The notes below the pieces were generated by a model. That model saw only the letters and a program-made list of their open reading frames with translations, made no database searches and was not told the origin of the DNA. Shown here in pieces: positions 1-7,941 of a stretch of 64,000 nt of DNA. The stretch is from NCBI RefSeq assembly GCF_045635475.1, contig NZ_JBJGXI010000028.1, positions 1 through 64,000 on the forward strand. Direction: 5' to 3'. The DNA comes from JBJGXI01 sp045635475 (GTDB lineage: Bacteria; Bacillota; Bacilli; Bacillales; Amphibacillaceae). The translations under genes were made by a program, and so were the position numbers. How positions within the stretch are numbered: the first letter of the stretch is position 1; each line of letters opens with the position of its first letter.

Positions 1-20
1 GTCCAAGTTTTTTTTCAAGT

Positions 21-47
21 AAAAAGGACCTTATGCTTTAAGGTCCT
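21..47 (-). terminator. Rho-independent terminator
   Basis: A perfect 9-bp inverted repeat (25-33 with 39-47, 5-nt loop) is followed on the minus strand by a T-run (21-25). It lies just after the stop of the TIMP-like gene and ends that transcript. Confidence 0.8.
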
Positions 48-57
48 ATAACACCTA

Positions 58-606
58 TTATTTTCTTAACCTTCTCCATACAAATATAATACTAATTGCT
101 AGGATCAGGAAAGCGAAACCAACCCACAGCACAGCTTTCGATTCTTCTACCTCAAGATTTACTATTTCATCTGGCAACTCACCTTCACCTAGAATAACCA
201 AGTCCTCTTCGGCCTCACTTAATTGTTTGGTTCCGTCACAGTGAATCGTAACTAGTCCATTGTTTCCTCCGTACATCGAGGACGGGTGCGCATAGACCAA
301 ATAGTTGTTACCTTGCTGAAAACGATAGCCACAATCGCCACCACCAATTCCAGTTGTAATATATACTTGTGATCGAGAAACACCTTTCCACGTTTCTGTC
401 ACCTTAAATAATACCTGCTTTGAACTAGGATTTTCTGTGATTTTAACAACCTCACCAGAAAACACTGCCGTCGCTCGCTTAAACTCTGCTTCCACAGGGT
501 TAGGATCCGCACAGGAACAAGCATAACTTGTGGATGGAATGATCGTCATGCCCATAAAACTTAAAGCAACACTTAATAAGATTGTGATACATATAATTTT
601 TTTCAC
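58..606 (-). CDS. Secreted TIMP/NTR-like protein with C-terminal membrane anchor
   Basis: 182 aa, GTG start with GGAGG upstream. Residues 1-29 are a signal peptide ending in SYA; cleavage there would leave mature CSCADP at the N-terminus. A free N-terminal Cys in a CxC pair followed by a beta-rich NTR/OB-like domain (about 30-130, further Cys in GDCGYRF and VTIHCDG) is the hallmark of tissue inhibitor of metalloproteinase-like proteins. In eukaryotic TIMPs this Cys chelates the protease zinc; that role in bacteria is unproven. Residues about 158-178 form a membrane helix followed by basic RRLRK, so the domain would be tethered outside the membrane. SYAC is a poor lipobox (Tyr at -2), so lipidation is unlikely. 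It is transcribed alone with its own terminator. Confidence 0.8.
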   Translation of the reverse strand: MKKIICITILLSVALSFMGMTIIPSTSYACSCADPNPVEAEFKRATAVFSGEVVKITENPSSKQVLFKVTETWKGVSRSQVYITTGIGGGDCGYRFQQGNNYLVYAHPSSMYGGNNGLVTIHCDGTKQLSEAEEDLVILGEGELPDEIVNLEVEESKAVLWVGFAFLILAISIIFVWRRLRK

Positions 607-685
607 TGGCTACCTCCATCTTGAGTTGCACCTTTTACAAATAGACGTAGGCTGCCTATTAAACGTCACAAAATTTCATAGAACA

Positions 686-895
686 AAAGCGGTTGGCGCC
701 GGTTAGCGACGTACGGACTGGACAGAACCGGAGGAGATAAAGGAAACATGCCCCCGCAAAGGGGGTATGTCGACGTTGGACGACAAGTCCGCTTTTAGTC
801 GACCTTCCATAAAACCTGAACCGATGTTGACTTATCGTGTCATGAGGTGAGGGAAGTCTCTCTAGTCGCTGGCTCTCGGAGCTGGCCGTGGCTAA
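686..895. repeat. GC-rich structured intergenic element
   Basis: The 380-base gap between the TIMP-like and AKR genes holds a block clearly richer in GC than its AT-rich surroundings and full of inverted repeats. CCGGTT 699-704 pairs with AACCGG 726-731. A 9-bp stem 747-755/761-769 has a GCAAA loop. GGAC/GTCC and GTCGAC arms lie at 769-805. GCGAC near 706 can pair with GTCGC near 866, so the ends are partly complementary. No ORF of note is present. It looks like a dispersed mobile-type repeat or a structured RNA; I cannot tell which. Confidence 0.45.
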
Positions 896-942
896 TGCTT
901 AATGTTATCCTCAATTAGTATATTTTATAATTTCCTGCAACC

Positions 943-980
943 AAAAAGCTCTAACAAACATTCGGAATGATTGTTAGAGC
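943..980 (-). terminator. Rho-independent terminator
   Basis: GCTCTAACAA (948-957) pairs with TTGTTAGAGC (971-980), with extra pairing in the loop. T5 follows on the minus strand (943-947). It terminates the aldo/keto reductase gene. Confidence 0.85.
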
Positions 981-987
981 AATATTC

Positions 988-1833
988 TTAAAACTCTTCA
1001 TACACCGCAGGATCCTGATCATTTATCCTACCATCTGCTTGAGTTAATCCGGAAATCAAGCTCATTTCCGCTTCATCCAGTGAAAAATCAAAGATCGATA
1101 TATTGTCACGCTGTCTTTCTGGTGATGCCGATTTAGGAATAATCACTGAGCCGAGTTGATAATGCCAACGCAGCACCACTTGTGGAATCGACTTACCATG
1201 ATTGCTAGCAATCTTTTTAAGCGTGTCATTGTGCAAGATGTCCTTTGCTTTGGCTAATGGACTCCATGATTGTGTTTGGATATCATTGGTTTTGTGCCAC
1301 TTCACTTGCTCTGCTTGATTAAAAAATGGATGCAGTTCAATTTGATTAATGCTCGGCTTCACACCTGTTTCCTTTTCAAGACGTTCTAGGTGCTCTGGTA
1401 AAAAGTTACATACACCAATTGAGCGGATGAGCCCCTGCTTTTTGGCATCGATTAACGCTTGCCAAGCTTCCACATAATTATCCTGGATCGGATTTGGCCA
1501 ATGCACGAGATACAAATCATAATAGTCCAAGTTCGCGCGATACAAAGATTCTTGCACAGTCGTAATTGCTTTATCGTATTGCTGATAACGCCCCGGTAAT
1601 TTAGAGGCGATGCGTAGGTCTTCTCTCGCTACCCTACTACGCCTAATCGCTTCCCCAACTGTTCCTTCGTTTTCGTAATTGTAGGCAGAATCAATTAATC
1701 GGTATCCTGTATCATCAATTGCACTCCTGATTGATTCCGCACCTTGATTCCCTTTCAGTTGATACGTACCCAAGCCCAAAACAGGCAAAGTAGTACCATC
1801 ATTCAATGTTATTTCCGGAACTGGTTTTACCAT
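988..1833 (-). CDS. Aldo/keto reductase
   Basis: 281 aa, the usual length for the small bacterial AKR5-type enzymes (compare B. subtilis YtbE/YvgN). It should reduce aldehydes or ketones with NADPH in the cytoplasm. The catalytic tetrad is visible: Asp48 (RLIDSA), Tyr53 (AYNYENE), Lys78 (IASKLP) and His111 (LVHWP). The NADP-binding C-terminal region contains VIIPKSASPERQ. The start has an AAGGAG site 8 nt upstream. Monocistronic with its own terminator. The physiological substrate cannot be read from sequence; detoxification of reactive carbonyls is the usual guess. Confidence 0.92.
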   Translation of the reverse strand: MVKPVPEITLNDGTTLPVLGLGTYQLKGNQGAESIRSAIDDTGYRLIDSAYNYENEGTVGEAIRRSRVAREDLRIASKLPGRYQQYDKAITTVQESLYRANLDYYDLYLVHWPNPIQDNYVEAWQALIDAKKQGLIRSIGVCNFLPEHLERLEKETGVKPSINQIELHPFFNQAEQVKWHKTNDIQTQSWSPLAKAKDILHNDTLKKIASNHGKSIPQVVLRWHYQLGSVIIPKSASPERQRDNISIFDFSLDEAEMSLISGLTQADGRINDQDPAVYEEF

Positions 1834-1913
1834 AGCAAATCACTCCTTTTTGTTACTTTTAGGTTAGCATAATTGTGGGTATTTTTCATAAATTTGGATT
1901 TACGCATTCCTAT

Positions 1914-2351
1914 TTATAATGACATACTCATCGTAATTGTTCTATTTTCAAACCCCAAACTTTCATATATGCTAATTGCTTGATTTCCTGCAAATACATT
2001 TAAACGAACTTCGGTATATCCCGCTTGTTTTAGTTGGTCAACACCTGTTTTAATTAATTGTCTTGAGATACCTTTACCTCTATATTCATCTAACACAAAT
2101 AATTCATATATAAATCCGATTTTCTTATCTGAAAACTGGTCTTTACTACCTCCTATAAGAATCCAACCCGCTAATACATTGTTTTCTGTCGATATCAAAT
2201 AATAACTGCCCTTCTCTAAAAGTGGTCTTACCAGTTGTTTGGCTTTCTGGGATGTTGGTTCTACTTCACCTAAAGTTCCCTCAAAGATCGCTTGCGGGGA
2301 ATGTGTTAATATTTGTTCAATTTCTAACTGATTTGGTTTTCTTATTTCCAT
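1914..2351 (-). CDS. GNAT-family N-acetyltransferase
   Basis: 145 aa single-domain GNAT. The acetyl-CoA loop is EYRGKGISRQLI (about 90-101), preceded by the beta-4 strand GFIYELFVLD and followed by beta-5 VRLNVFAGNQ and the terminal ...IYESLGFENR motif. This is the compact architecture used for acetylating small amines or protein N-termini; the acceptor is unknown. GGAAGG lies upstream of the ATG. The 80 bases between it and the AKR gene contain no terminator, so co-transcription is possible. Confidence 0.85.
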   Translation of the reverse strand: MEIRKPNQLEIEQILTHSPQAIFEGTLGEVEPTSQKAKQLVRPLLEKGSYYLISTENNVLAGWILIGGSKDQFSDKKIGFIYELFVLDEYRGKGISRQLIKTGVDQLKQAGYTEVRLNVFAGNQAISIYESLGFENRTITMSMSL

Positions 2352-2520
2352 ATTAGTAAATCAATCCTTCCAATAACATTCCATACACTTTAATTAAGTA
2401 AGTATAAAATCCATTTTTGTACTACCTCGTTCACAAAATTCCCATCTTCATAGCAATCATCATGTTGATAATAGTTGTCATTATATCACTTAGGTCGTGA
2501 TTTTTAAGCTTATAAAAGAT

Positions 2521-2553
2521 AAAAAAAAGACCAAATCATATGCGATTTAGTCT
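2521..2553 (-). terminator. Rho-independent terminator of the sugar ABC operon
   Basis: 10-bp stem (2528-2537/2544-2553, one G-T pair, 6-nt loop) followed on the minus strand by T8. It ends the chvE-mmsA-mmsB transcript. Confidence 0.85.
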
Positions 2554-2622
2554 GCTAATTAGAATGCTATTTCTTTAAGCTAAACGGCACTACTTAATCT
2601 AAAAAGGATGGAGCTCATTTTT

Positions 2623-3795
2623 CTAGGCTCTCTGCCTCCGCGTCATAACGTCAAAGATAACCGCTAGTGCTAGTACTCCACCACGAATCATATATTGGGG
2701 AGCGATCCCAACACCCATCAAGTTCATCCCATTTGTTAAAGTCGCCATAACGACCGCACCAATGACAGCACCAGTTACTTTACCAACACCACCAGCAGCG
2801 GATACACCACCAACGAAGGCCGCGGCAATCGCGTCAAGTTCGAATAATGTACCTGCAGTTGTTGTTGCTGATTGCAAACGCGCTGTAAACAAAATACCGG
2901 ATAGTCCGGAGAGCATCCCCATCGAACCGAATACGAGGAAGGTTATTTTACTCACACTGATTCCACTTAAATGGGCTGCTTCGGGATTACTACCGACGGC
3001 GTAGATGTGTCTTCCTATTACTGTCTTCGTAGTAACAAAATGATAAATCATAACAACTAAAAGAATAATCACCACTGTCCATGACAACCCATTATAACCA
3101 GCCAGTAGCCAAGTAACATAAGCAATAATAACGGAGACAAAAATTAATTGAATCACAAACATCGGTGTGGAAACGACTTTAAAATTATATTTTATTTTAT
3201 TTCTACGATTAGATAGTGCACTAATAATGTAAAATAAAATACCTACTGCTCCAACAAGCAAAGAAAGCAAATGTAATCCACCAATTTCCATGATTGAAGG
3301 AATGTATCCATTACCTATCGCATTAAAAGCTTCATTGTCTACATTAATAGTTCCTGATTTTTCGGTTACTAAGAGGATTGCACCTCGGTAAATCAGCCAT
3401 CCAGCTAGTGTCGCCACAAAGGCTGGGATTCCAACTTTAGCTACTAAGAAACCTGTAATTGAACCAGCAAGCATGCCTAGTATAAGTACAATCGGAATCA
3501 CAATATATACCGGTATCCCCTGCAAAAGTAAGATTGCCGCAATCGCACCAAGAAAACCAGCTAAAAATCCAATCGATAAGTCAATATGACGGATAACGAT
3601 AACGAGCATGACCCCGACAGCCAGCACTGCAATATAACCAGCTGAATCTAGTAAATTACTTATATTTCGTGACGTCATAAATAATCCATCTGTTAGAATT
3701 GTAAATGTGATCATAATGATAATTAAAGCAATATACATCCCATAGTCACGAATGTTATGCTTGATTACGCCCAGCGCTTCCCTTAACAATTTCAT
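2623..3795 (-). CDS. mmsB: Multiple-monosaccharide ABC transporter permease
   Basis: 390 aa, about 10-11 hydrophobic segments. It belongs to the XylH/GguB/MmsB branch of the ribose/xylose-type permeases: N-terminal SRNISNLLDSAGYIAVLAVG, RHIDLSIG, and the C-terminal FVGGVSAAGGVGKVTGAVIGA region contacting the ATPase. The length (XylH about 393) fits a full protein. It would form a homodimeric channel for aldoses such as glucose, galactose or xylose. It starts 12 nt after the ATPase gene with AGGAGG, so the three genes form one operon (binding protein, ATPase, permease). Confidence 0.88.
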   Translation of the reverse strand: MKLLREALGVIKHNIRDYGMYIALIIIMITFTILTDGLFMTSRNISNLLDSAGYIAVLAVGVMLVIVIRHIDLSIGFLAGFLGAIAAILLLQGIPVYIVIPIVLILGMLAGSITGFLVAKVGIPAFVATLAGWLIYRGAILLVTEKSGTINVDNEAFNAIGNGYIPSIMEIGGLHLLSLLVGAVGILFYIISALSNRRNKIKYNFKVVSTPMFVIQLIFVSVIIAYVTWLLAGYNGLSWTVVIILLVVMIYHFVTTKTVIGRHIYAVGSNPEAAHLSGISVSKITFLVFGSMGMLSGLSGILFTARLQSATTTAGTLFELDAIAAAFVGGVSAAGGVGKVTGAVIGAVVMATLTNGMNLMGVGIAPQYMIRGGVLALAVIFDVMTRRQRA

Positions 3796-3807
3796 ACGTT
3801 CTACCTC

Positions 3808-5328
3808 CTATTGCGTCGCAAGCTGCATTATCTTTTCTTGACTCGCATCTTCTGATGACAATTCCCCTTGCATCTCACCTTCTGCCATCACATAAATACG
3901 GTCGCTCATCCCCAGAATCTCACCAAGCTCTGATGAAATCATAATAATGCTCATACCTTTATCTATTAATTCATTCATAACGTTATAAATTTCAAATTTA
4001 GCACCAACATCAATACCACGAGTCGGTTCATCTAAGATCAATAATTTCGGACTTACAAAAAGCCACTTTCCTAAGGAAACTTTCTGTTGATTACCACCAC
4101 TCAAATTACCTACGAGTTGCTGAATCGATGGTGATTTGATACCTAATGATTGTCGATATTCTTCCGCGACTATAATCTCTTCGTTTTCATTCAATATTCC
4201 TCTGGAGGAAATACCATTTAAATTCCCAGCAGAAATATTACTTTTTATATCCTGTAATAAAAATAAACCGTTACCTTTCCTGTCTTCTGTTACATAGGCA
4301 ATTCCAGCCTTAATTGCATAACTGGTATGTTTTAAAATGACAGGCATACCATCAACAAACAAATCACCTTGCAATTTGTATTTTCTTGCATTGCCAAAAA
4401 TACTTTGCGCAAGCTCCGTCCTTCCGGCACCCATTAAGCCGGCTATTCCGACGATTTCACCTTGTCGCACATAAAGGTCGACATTTTTCGCAACTTGGCG
4501 ACCTAACTGTGCATCATATGCAGACCAGTTTGATAGTTCAAGAATCTTATCACCAATTTTTTTATTCGGCCTTTTCGGATAAATATCATTTATTTCTCGA
4601 CCAACCATATTTTTAATAATCGCAGCCTCGGTAACTTCCCCTTTAGAAGCTTCCAATGTACAAATCGTCTCACCATCCCGGAGTACCGTCGCCTTATCTG
4701 CAATCGCAATGATTTCTTTTAGCTTGTGAGAAATCATTATGCAGGTGATTCCTTGCTTTCTTAACTCGCGTAATAATTCCAATAGATTTTCACTATCATT
4801 CTCGTTAAGAGCAGCGGTCGGTTCGTCCAAAATGAGTAGCTTTACGTCCTTGCTTAACGCCTTTGCAATTTCGACTAATTGCTGTTTACCCACGCCTAAT
4901 TCTTTTATTAACGTTTCTGGATTTACTTTCAACTTTACTTTTTCGAGTAATTGCTTTGATTCGACAATTGCTTTATTCCAATCTAAAACTCCACCATTCT
5001 GAATCTCATTATTTATGAATATATTTTCATAAACAGCAAGATCAGGGAATAATGCCAACTCCTGATAAATAATTGCGATACCAACTTCTACACTGTCTTT
5101 TATTTTATTAAACCTTTGGACCTCGCCATTGTATACGATATCGCCTTGATAATTTCCATAAGGATAAACACCGCTAAGCACCTTCATAAGTGTCGACTTA
5201 CCAGCGCCATTTTCTCCAACTAAACAGTGAATTTCTCCTCTTTCGACTTTGAAATTGACATTAGAGAGCGCCTTCACACCTGTAAACTCTTTCGATATTT
5301 GGTTCATCTCTAAAATATAATCGCTCAT
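3808..5328 (-). CDS. mmsA: Multiple-monosaccharide ABC transporter ATP-binding protein
   Basis: 506 aa with two fused nucleotide-binding domains, as in XylG/RbsA/GguA. The first half (about 1-245) has Walker A GENGAGKST, Walker B LLILDEPTA and a degenerate signature LGVGKQQ. The second half has the reduced Walker A GLMGAGRTEL, signature LSGGNQQ and Walker B LLILDEPTRG. Such asymmetry is normal in this family. It energises import through the adjacent permease. AAGGAGG precedes the start. A long perfect stem-loop separates it from the binding-protein gene. Confidence 0.92.
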   Translation of the reverse strand: MSDYILEMNQISKEFTGVKALSNVNFKVERGEIHCLVGENGAGKSTLMKVLSGVYPYGNYQGDIVYNGEVQRFNKIKDSVEVGIAIIYQELALFPDLAVYENIFINNEIQNGGVLDWNKAIVESKQLLEKVKLKVNPETLIKELGVGKQQLVEIAKALSKDVKLLILDEPTAALNENDSENLLELLRELRKQGITCIMISHKLKEIIAIADKATVLRDGETICTLEASKGEVTEAAIIKNMVGREINDIYPKRPNKKIGDKILELSNWSAYDAQLGRQVAKNVDLYVRQGEIVGIAGLMGAGRTELAQSIFGNARKYKLQGDLFVDGMPVILKHTSYAIKAGIAYVTEDRKGNGLFLLQDIKSNISAGNLNGISSRGILNENEEIIVAEEYRQSLGIKSPSIQQLVGNLSGGNQQKVSLGKWLFVSPKLLILDEPTRGIDVGAKFEIYNVMNELIDKGMSIIMISSELGEILGMSDRIYVMAEGEMQGELSSEDASQEKIMQLATQ

Positions 5329-5363
5329 CGTTATGCCTCCTTAACCAGACAACTTAACAATTA

Positions 5364-5397
5364 CGGAATAGTGATAGATAAATCTATCACTATTCCG
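5364..5397 (-). other. Perfect 16-bp stem-loop between chvE and mmsA
   Basis: CGGAATAGTGATAGAT (5364-5379) is followed after 2 nt by its exact complement (5382-5397). No T-run follows on the minus strand, so it is not a classical terminator. It probably protects the 3' end of the binding-protein message and raises its level relative to the membrane subunits. Confidence 0.65.
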
Positions 5398-5412
5398 TTG
5401 AAAAATTATTAC

Positions 5413-6513
5413 TTATTCTAAGCCAGTAAATTCACTAGCTTCATAGTAGCCAGAATCAACAATTTCTGCTTTTACATTAGCTTTATCTACGCTAATAACA
5501 TCCGATTGTTTTGCTGGTACTTCAATCGATCCGTTATCGTAAGAACCAGTTGTTTCAGGTGTTTCTTCGTCTAGAATTGTAAGTGCCATACCCATTGCAT
5601 CAGAAACTAAAGTACGAACATCTTTAAACACTGTCATCGATTGTTTATCATCGATAATATATTGTATTGAAGCTTTTGTAGCATCTTGACCAGAGATCAC
5701 ATAGCTAGTAATTGCACTATCTTGAGAGAAAACGTCAGCAATTGCACGAGCAGTGTCATCATTTGGACCAAGTATCGCGATATCACCCTTCATGTCAGCA
5801 CCTGCTGCAGTTAAGTGTGTTTCCGCTTTGTTTTTAGCTTCTGCTGGATCCCAGCTCGTTGTAATTTGACTAATAATGCCACTCATTTCCTCACGTGTTA
5901 ATTCCGCTTTATCTTGTAAAGCTTCAGCTTCGCTTGAGTTAGCAATTACAAATGTTCCATCTGCGATTTTAGGTTGAAGCACATTCCATGCACCTTCGAA
6001 GAACAAGAACGCATTGTTATCAGTTGCTGCACCAGCATACAAGTATAACGGTATGTCAGATCCTTCTGAATGATCGACTAAATATTGTGCTTGTGCCGCA
6101 CCTACTGCAACACTGTCAAATGTTACATAATAATCAACAGCTTCTGAATTTGTAATGAGACGGTCATAAGAAATAACTTTAATTCCTTCTTCTTTAGCAG
6201 CTTCAACTGCACCACCAGCTGAATCACCATCAACAGGGGTTATAATTAGCACATCAATACCTTTACTAATTAATGTTTCTACGTTTTCTTTTTCCTTAGC
6301 AGAAGAGCCTTGACTGAACAAAATTTCAGCAGAGTAATCGGATTCGTCGATTGCTGCTTTAAATCTTTCTTCATCTTGTACCCATCTTTGTTCATCTTTT
6401 GTAGGTAATACAATCCCTACACTCACTCCACCATCATTGTTACAACCAGAAACAATAAGTACGATAAAAATTGCAAGTAATAAAACCGGAATAAACTTAA
6501 ACTTTTCTCTCAT
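5413..6513 (-). CDS. chvE: Multiple-monosaccharide ABC transporter substrate-binding lipoprotein
   Basis: 366 aa periplasmic-binding-protein-like I fold of the ChvE/XylF group. The signal peptide ends in the lipobox IVSGC, giving an acylated Cys on the outer membrane face. Family landmarks are KDEQRWVQDEERF (sugar-contacting N-terminus), ISKGIDVLIITPVDG, VISYDRLI, YAGAATDNNA, ILGPNDDTARA and YVISGQDA. It should bind an aldopyranose and deliver it to MmsB. AAAGGGG precedes the ATG. It is first in the operon; a cre-like box lies about 80 bases upstream. The exact sugar is not readable; the neighbouring xylF remnant suggests overlapping specificity. Confidence 0.88.
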   Translation of the reverse strand: MREKFKFIPVLLLAIFIVLIVSGCNNDGGVSVGIVLPTKDEQRWVQDEERFKAAIDESDYSAEILFSQGSSAKEKENVETLISKGIDVLIITPVDGDSAGGAVEAAKEEGIKVISYDRLITNSEAVDYYVTFDSVAVGAAQAQYLVDHSEGSDIPLYLYAGAATDNNAFLFFEGAWNVLQPKIADGTFVIANSSEAEALQDKAELTREEMSGIISQITTSWDPAEAKNKAETHLTAAGADMKGDIAILGPNDDTARAIADVFSQDSAITSYVISGQDATKASIQYIIDDKQSMTVFKDVRTLVSDAMGMALTILDEETPETTGSYDNGSIEVPAKQSDVISVDKANVKAEIVDSGYYEASEFTGLE

Positions 6514-6590
6514 CTTGAAACCCCTTTCAAATTTAAAAATCCATATACGTTTTCTGCTAACAAGTTAAATATAGCACCCGTATCCGGCAG

Positions 6591-6604
6591 TGAAAACGCT
6601 TTAT
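6591..6604. promoter_or_regulatory. Candidate cre (CcpA) site upstream of chvE
   Basis: TGAAAACGCTTTAT matches the cre consensus TGWAARCGYTWNCW at 13 of 14 positions. Its location upstream of the sugar importer fits catabolite repression. Confidence 0.5.
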
Positions 6605-6735
6605 AATAGTACTATTTTGGTATTACCTGTACTTTTTTATCCTTTGTGAAAAGTTATCAAAAAAAATCTACCCAATCCCGTTATGGAGACTAGATAGCAT
6701 TTGTGATTTAACAATAATAACTGTTATAGATCAAC

Positions 6736-6780
6736 TATATGGGATGTGAATTACTGAAAATAAGTATTATGAAATTGTCT
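6736..6780 (+). repeat. Dispersed ~45-bp repeat, copy A
   Basis: This block resembles 43108-43150 closely (TATA-GG-ATRTGAATTACT, then TWATTATGARATTG) and, more weakly, 36625-36672 and 35346-35379. All four copies are intergenic and read the same way on the plus strand. No coding potential. Confidence 0.45.
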
Positions 6781-6878
6781 AAATTGAGTGATTTTGTTAA
6801 GTTGAGTATCTATGTTTCTCAACATTGAATGGACAAATACGTTAATATAATATTAGAAAATAAAGTACGTTGACAATG

Positions 6879-6900
6879 GTGTTAAGTAAAAAGTTAACAC
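6879..6900. promoter_or_regulatory. Inverted repeat upstream of the ABM gene (candidate operator)
   Basis: GTGTTAA (6879-6885) and TTAACAC (6894-6900) form an exact 7-bp inverted repeat with an 8-nt spacer, about 50 bases before the start codon. A TTGACA hexamer lies at 6870-6875. The binding protein is unknown. Confidence 0.35.
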
Positions 6901-6951
6901 GATGTGATAAACAGGAGAGAGTTGTAGTACATATAGAAAGGTGGACAATTA

Positions 6952-7248
6952 ATGATATTAGAAGCTGTCATGTTACAAGTTAAACAAGGTATGGAAGTCG
7001 AATATGAAAAAGCATTTCGCGCGGTATCAGAAATTATCTCTTCCATGAAAGGGTACATATGTCATGAATTGCAGCGTTGTATCGAGGTTGAGGGAAAATA
7101 CTTACTATTAGTAAAGTGGGAAACCCTAGAGGACCATACAGTTGGATTTAGACAATCTAGCGAGTATCAAGAATGGAAAAGGCAACTACATCATTTTTAT
7201 GACCCCTTTCCAATAGTAGAACATTTTGAGCATGTCGATTTATCTTAG
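6952..7248 (+). CDS. Antibiotic biosynthesis monooxygenase (ABM) domain protein
   Basis: 98 aa, one dimeric alpha/beta-barrel ABM domain: N-terminal strand MILEAVMLQVKQG, helix with YEKAFRAV, central GYICHELQR and YLLLVKWETLEDH, C-terminal helix with EYQEWKRQ. Such proteins range from quinol monooxygenases to haem-degrading IsdG types; the IsdG-type Asn/Trp/His set is not obvious, so the activity is undetermined. AAAGGTGG ribosome site. It faces away from the sugar importer and is followed by two small membrane-protein genes, possibly in one transcript. Confidence 0.8.
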   Translation: MILEAVMLQVKQGMEVEYEKAFRAVSEIISSMKGYICHELQRCIEVEGKYLLLVKWETLEDHTVGFRQSSEYQEWKRQLHHFYDPFPIVEHFEHVDLS

Positions 7249-7326
7249 TTGTGTGGGTCCGTGCATTTGAAACTGTGTTAGGAAAATAGCTGAAAAATAT
7301 TCAAGAGAAAAGGAGAGCTGAATATC

Positions 7327-7569
7327 ATGAAAAAGACGAGCTTCATCTCAGGGCTAGTGATGATCGGATTAAGTGGGATAATATTTACTTGGGAAAGATT
7401 TTTATCATTATATTTATTTGGAATTATCATTTCCGACGACAAAAGAGGTTCTTATCCGAGCGAACCTTCGATGCCGAATATTTTTGAAAATATTTTTGTT
7501 TGTCTTTTACTAGTGATCGGCATTGTTTTAGTTTTATTTTCTCTTAGCAAATTCAGAAAGAGTGCCTAA
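7327..7569 (+). CDS. Small two-helix membrane protein
   Basis: 80 aa; hydrophobic segments at about 5-25 and 55-73 separated by a polar loop (DDKRGSYPSEPSMP) and ending in basic KFRKSA. AAAGGAGAG upstream supports translation. I do not recognise a family. It is 78 bases after the ABM gene and 51 bases before another small membrane ORF, so the three may be one operon. Confidence 0.6.
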   Translation: MKKTSFISGLVMIGLSGIIFTWERFLSLYLFGIIISDDKRGSYPSEPSMPNIFENIFVCLLLVIGIVLVLFSLSKFRKSA

Positions 7570-7620
7570 CATGCTCTCTTTTTCAAGGACTTCAACCAAT
7601 ACTTACTGGAGGGATCGATA

Positions 7621-7770
7621 ATGATATTTCGTTTTATCGATATTATAGCAGGGACAATCTATGACACGATAAATTTCTTTGCAAAGCCTTTTAGCTATCT
7701 GATCGCAGGGGGAATTATTGTAGCCATTCCAGTTTATCTGATTGTTTGGATCTTTGGATTATTTCAGTGA
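7621..7770 (+). CDS. Very small membrane protein (49 aa)
   Basis: ATG with GGAGGG 8 nt upstream opens a 49-codon frame encoding MIFRFIDIIAGTIYDTINFF and a single strong helix ending IVWIFGLFQ. The amphipathic first half followed by one membrane span is typical of small bacterial membrane peptides. Function unknown. The good ribosome site and position in a same-strand gene row are the main support. Confidence 0.5.
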   Translation: MIFRFIDIIAGTIYDTINFFAKPFSYLIAGGIIVAIPVYLIVWIFGLFQ

Positions 7771-7828
7771 TTGATTACGCGGACAAGAAAACCTTATTTA
7801 TGGAATTTAGGCGATTTTTTCATCTAGC

Positions 7829-7883
7829 CGGACACGAGATCCCTATTCCCCTCTTACCATGATATAGGCAATACCATGTCCGC
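7829..7883. repeat. Short element with inverted ends
   Basis: CGGACA (7829-7834) and TGTCCG (7877-7882) bound a 54-base block; a further GCGGACA lies at 7779-7785. It sits between convergent genes and lacks a T-run, so it is not a standard terminator. It may be a small dispersed repeat; copy number cannot be judged here. Confidence 0.25.
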
Positions 7884-7941
7884 TTCACTGTTAAACATTA
7901 TTTCATAAGACCTGTATCCACAAAACTCTACAACATCCATA

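Noticed and set aside
5364..5397. Terminator between chvE and mmsA
   Set aside because: No T-run follows the stem on the transcribed strand, and the operon clearly continues.
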